This document shows positions 62,301 to 64,000 of a stretch of 64,000 nucleotides of DNA, one piece after another. The notes under the pieces were generated by a model that saw only the letters and a program-made list of their open reading frames with translations, had not been told where the DNA came from and ran no database searches. The stretch spans positions 34,947,265-35,011,264 of the forward strand of contig NC_088303.1 of assembly GCF_032854445.1 (NCBI RefSeq). The letters run 5' to 3'. The first letter of the stretch is position 1, and every line of letters begins with the position of its first letter. Source of the DNA: Liolophura sinensis (lineage: Eukaryota; Mollusca; Polyplacophora; Chitonida; Chitonidae). Position numbers and translations under genes: made by a program.

Positions 62301-63492
62301 GTCTAATGGTGGCTTGCTTGCCTTCGGTAAGTCGTCTCAGTGAAGGAACACTAGATCAATGAACGGTGGAAATCTGTTCCGCAACAACAAGCACATTTCA
62401 AACACTATAAGGACTCCTTCTTCGTCTTCGTATGACTGAAAAATTGTTAAGTACGACGTTAAACCCCAAGCACTCACTTACATATACATGTAATTACTAC
62501 GGAGGATAAGAAAATTTTATCAAAAGGATACTCTTGTTTCTTTTTCTTCTTTCCTTTAACGTTGAATTCCGCCAGTTCAAATACCTGCTCTATCAACTGT
62601 TGTGTTCTAGTGACATTCCAGCTTTCCTCCGTGTAATTGTGTAGTTCTTCCTGGATTTCACTGAAAGGTACCTGTCCTCCGCTAAATTCCTCGTACAAAA
62701 CTCTTAATGTGGGCAACCGGGTTGTTAGCTGTAAACAGAAAAAGCAACATCATGATTGATGTTTCACTGTACAATATTTTCAATTTAGGATTTCGCTGAG
62801 CAACAAAAATACACACTAAACTGTTACTAAATTATTCTTTATAAAATATTTGTATTTAAATATGAACGGTTGTCTTGTAAGAAAAAAAAATTTCTTAATC
62901 AATCTTTATTTCATCTTAAAATTGCACTTTGCCGAACTTTATGCTAGATGCATTGTAAGAATGTGACCAGTGATGAATGAACGTCACACGTACATTTCCA
63001 CAGGCCATTCTAGTGTAGACGTTTATGAATGGAGATAGCCACTAAAACTCATATAAAAATACAGTGAAAATTTCATCGTATAAAAATAACGAATACTTCT
63101 GCCCTTGTCGTAGAAGTTTCTGACGTTTAAAGCAGTAATAAAAAAGAATTTATGGGAATTTAACGTGTGTAAATGCTCAGATCAAGCGTACAAAGCATGC
63201 ACGTGTGCGTACCTGGTGTTATGTCTGCTGGGGGTCTCAACATGTCTGCTATGAAGCTCTGAACTTTTCTCAGCCCCCTGTAAAACGATTTGTAACTCCC
63301 GTGCTTGCACTTCAGTATCTTCATCAGTTTGGTGGCCTTATCCAGGGACGTAACCTCGTGACAGACTCGCTCCTTGTCACCCAGGTGGAATATCCCATCC
63401 TGTATCAGATACTCTACCAACTCTGTGGCATCTAAGTCCCGCACTATCTCAAGCCTTTTCTCCTCTATCTTCTCCCAGTCCTCCTTCTCCAT
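56196..63492 (-). CDS. SAMD9L: SAMD9/SAMD9L-family gene with an N-terminal CARD exon
   Basis: Minus-strand join 63492-63213, 61514-56821, 56303-56196 totals 5082 nt, 1693 aa plus stop, with phases 1 and 0. Predicted order: CARD, SAM, AlbA_2 (Schlafen-like), SIR2-like region, STAND-type P-loop NTPase, TPR-like helices, OB-fold. Vertebrate SAMD9/SAMD9L are cytosolic interferon-linked antiviral and growth-restricting factors that act on translation. Their AlbA_2 domain binds nucleic acid, and a tRNA-cleaving activity has been reported for human SAMD9. Human SAMD9 has the SAM domain at its N terminus and no CARD. A CARD would allow homotypic recruitment to apoptotic or inflammatory adaptors. That the CARD exon belongs to this transcript is inferred from orientation, proximity and phase, without RNA evidence. 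Confidence 0.75.
56304..56820 (-). other. SAMD9-like last intron
   Basis: Begins 'gtgagaga' at 56820 (minus strand) and ends with the acceptor at 56304. A decayed family 1-like stretch ('tcagtttcctccactcataa') lies at about 56705-56760. Confidence 0.65.
56821..61514 (-). CDS. SAMD9L: SAMD9-like core exon: SAM, AlbA_2, SIR2-like, NTPase, TPR, OB
   Basis: One 4694 nt exon encodes about 1565 residues, as in vertebrates where the coding region is a single exon. The SAM domain at about 61461-61246 has W..QEL..QLLIWADRNKVD and MTEEELEKLFPFMPFGHRKK. AlbA_2 at about 61065-60740 has the family motif TNGTIHFGINSDGEILGM. A SIR2-like region starts near 60550 (LFCGGMNSLGDSDVYPILVC). The P-loop HHPGSGGTTSAK lies at about 59515-59485 and the Walker B-like VLVLVDNLDEE at about 59360-59330. 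TPR-like helices follow around 58480-58290. The C-terminal OB-like part at 57290-57020 has LRLLQGTLINQ and FFFLGFSWAGPRAYGI. The acceptor is 'tttcatgttcag' before 61514. The ATG at 61545 lies upstream of that acceptor and is unlikely to be used. No frameshift or internal stop is seen. Confidence 0.94.
61515..62481 (-). other. Intron upstream of the SAM exon
   Basis: Non-coding, AT-rich. It holds a plus-strand family 2 SINE at about 62225-62480 and little else. Confidence 0.65.
62225..62480 (+). mobile_element. SINE family 2
   Basis: 'ggtaaatccagggttaatcc', 'cttgccttcggtaagtcgtc', 'gaacggtggaaatctgttcc' and 'cgtatgactgaaaaattgtt' lead to 'aagtacgacgttaaacccca' and 'agcactcactta'. Confidence 0.88.
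62482..62728 (-). CDS. Candidate alternative exon, unidentified domain
   Basis: Minus-strand acceptor 'gctttttctgtttacag' precedes 62728. The phase-0 frame reads LTTRLPTLRVLYEEFSGGQV, then PFSEIQEELHNYTEESWNVT and a Lys-rich run. It resembles a small helical or winged-helix module, but I cannot name the family. The best donor is 'tat|gtaagtgag' at 62481, giving phase 1 out, which fits the SAM exon. Its start phase (0) does not fit the CARD exon (phase 1 out). It would therefore need another upstream exon or promoter. The donor bases lie in the antisense of the SINE tail. Confidence 0.45.
62729..63212 (-). other. Intron between the CARD exon and the candidate exon
   Basis: AT-rich. Nothing else is recognised. 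Confidence 0.55.
63213..63492 (-). CDS. CARD-encoding exon
   Basis: The ATG at 63492-63490 (context gagATGg) opens 93 codons plus one base, then donor 'ccag|gtacgc'. Residues 19-85 form a CARD-like six-helix pattern: DLDATELVEYLIQDGIFHLG, DKERVCHEVTSLDKATKLMK, then ILKCKHGSYKSFYRGLRKVQ and SFIADML. The L-x-x-x-x-L-x-x-x-x-I/G spacing and the 'S.D.A..L...L' segment are typical of CARDs. The next strong downstream partner in phase is the SAM exon of the SAMD9-like gene. A possible acceptor ('cacctcttcctaacag') lies about 22 nt upstream of the ATG, so a 5' UTR exon may exist. Alternatively this is the end of a separate small CARD gene. Confidence 0.8.
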
Positions 63493-63873
63493 CTCTCCCG
63501 CACTGTTATATCTAGACTGTTAGGAAGAGGTGTGCCGACTGAAAAAAAAACAAACAATTATTTATCAGATTATGTTTTATGTGAATTATACGATTCCATA
63601 GGTAACTCTCTGTGATTGTTCGATCACTAGCTCAATGATTATTTGTCTTTTCGAAAAGCAAGCCTAATCATACTAATAGCGTAGTTTGTTCAACAAGTTC
63701 CCCAGCGTAAAACCCAGTTGTTGTCGTAAAGCAAATATTTATACCAGTATTTGACAAGTACGACAGCGTGCTAGCAGACAATGATGTGCTTTTAGACAGC
63801 TTGAAACCGACTTAATGGAAATTATCCCCCATTGAACGAAGAGCGTTTGAACCGTATTCGGCTATGAGACCAA

Positions 63874-63897
63874 CCCCCCCCCCCCCCCCCCCCCCCC
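63874..63897. repeat. Poly(C) homopolymer, 24 nt
   Basis: 24 consecutive C on the plus strand, G on the minus strand. It lies about 380 bp upstream of the CARD ATG. Its exact length is uncertain in any assembly. Confidence 0.9.
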
Positions 63898-64000
63898 GTC
63901 TTTGCATCACGTGGTTTTGTTTACTGGACTTCCCCGACCTTGGGTCAGGGGTCACACGCAGTACAGGCGAAAGGTCAGAACAGCCAGCTGTCGAGCGGGA
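63898..64000 (-). promoter_or_regulatory. Possible promoter-proximal GC-richer segment
   Basis: GC-richer than its surroundings. It has an E-box CACGTG at 63908-63913 and GGGTCA/AGGTCA half-sites (63943-63980) upstream of the minus-strand CARD-SAMD9-like gene. No TATA box or interferon-type element is seen. Promoter function is inference only. Confidence 0.2.

Overview
This is animal nuclear DNA, most probably from a mollusc and likely a bivalve. It has split genes with GT-AG introns, low coding density and many minisatellites. Two families of dispersed tRNA-derived SINEs recur. One ends in a 'gcgtaaaacaccaatcaaataaat' type tail, the other in 'acgttaaaccccaagcactcactca'. I associate both tails with molluscan genomes from general knowledge; species cannot be read from the window. 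There is no prokaryotic, organellar or viral gene.

Layout. 1-1855: a satellite of about 116 bp. 2.5-4.5 kb: candidate minus-strand exons of an unidentified gene. 5.9-9.57 kb: the two last exons of a PDCD2 homologue (+), whose terminal exon has been amplified into a 14-copy array with a 106-108 bp period. 9.73-9.98 kb: the last exon of an unidentified minus-strand gene, tail to tail with PDCD2. 10-36.8 kb: gene-poor DNA with SINEs and minisatellites of 30, 44, about 60 and about 90 bp. 36.88-45.86 kb: a complete four-exon TMEM26 homologue (+). 46-56 kb: gene-poor DNA with a long inverted repeat and AT microsatellites. 56.2-63.5 kb: a minus-strand SAMD9/SAMD9L-family gene whose upstream exon encodes a CARD.

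Main points. (1) Splice phases let the CARD exon join the SAM exon directly, giving a predicted CARD-SAM-AlbA_2-SIR2-like-P-loop NTPase-TPR-OB protein of about 1693 aa. This is an innate-immunity type architecture with a signalling adaptor domain at its N terminus. (2) The PDCD2 terminal-exon array created an in-frame stop at each repeat junction and pushed the original end of the coding region about 1.6 kb downstream. A block taken from the neighbouring minus-strand gene plus a SINE has been copied into the middle of the array. (3) The first PDCD2 copy carries an apparent one-base deletion, which is either real decay or a consensus error. Homopolymer and indel noise near 1.26-1.64 kb suggests base-level accuracy is imperfect.

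The genes do not form one pathway. PDCD2 is a ribosome-biogenesis chaperone family, TMEM26 an orphan membrane protein, and SAMD9L a cell-autonomous defence factor.
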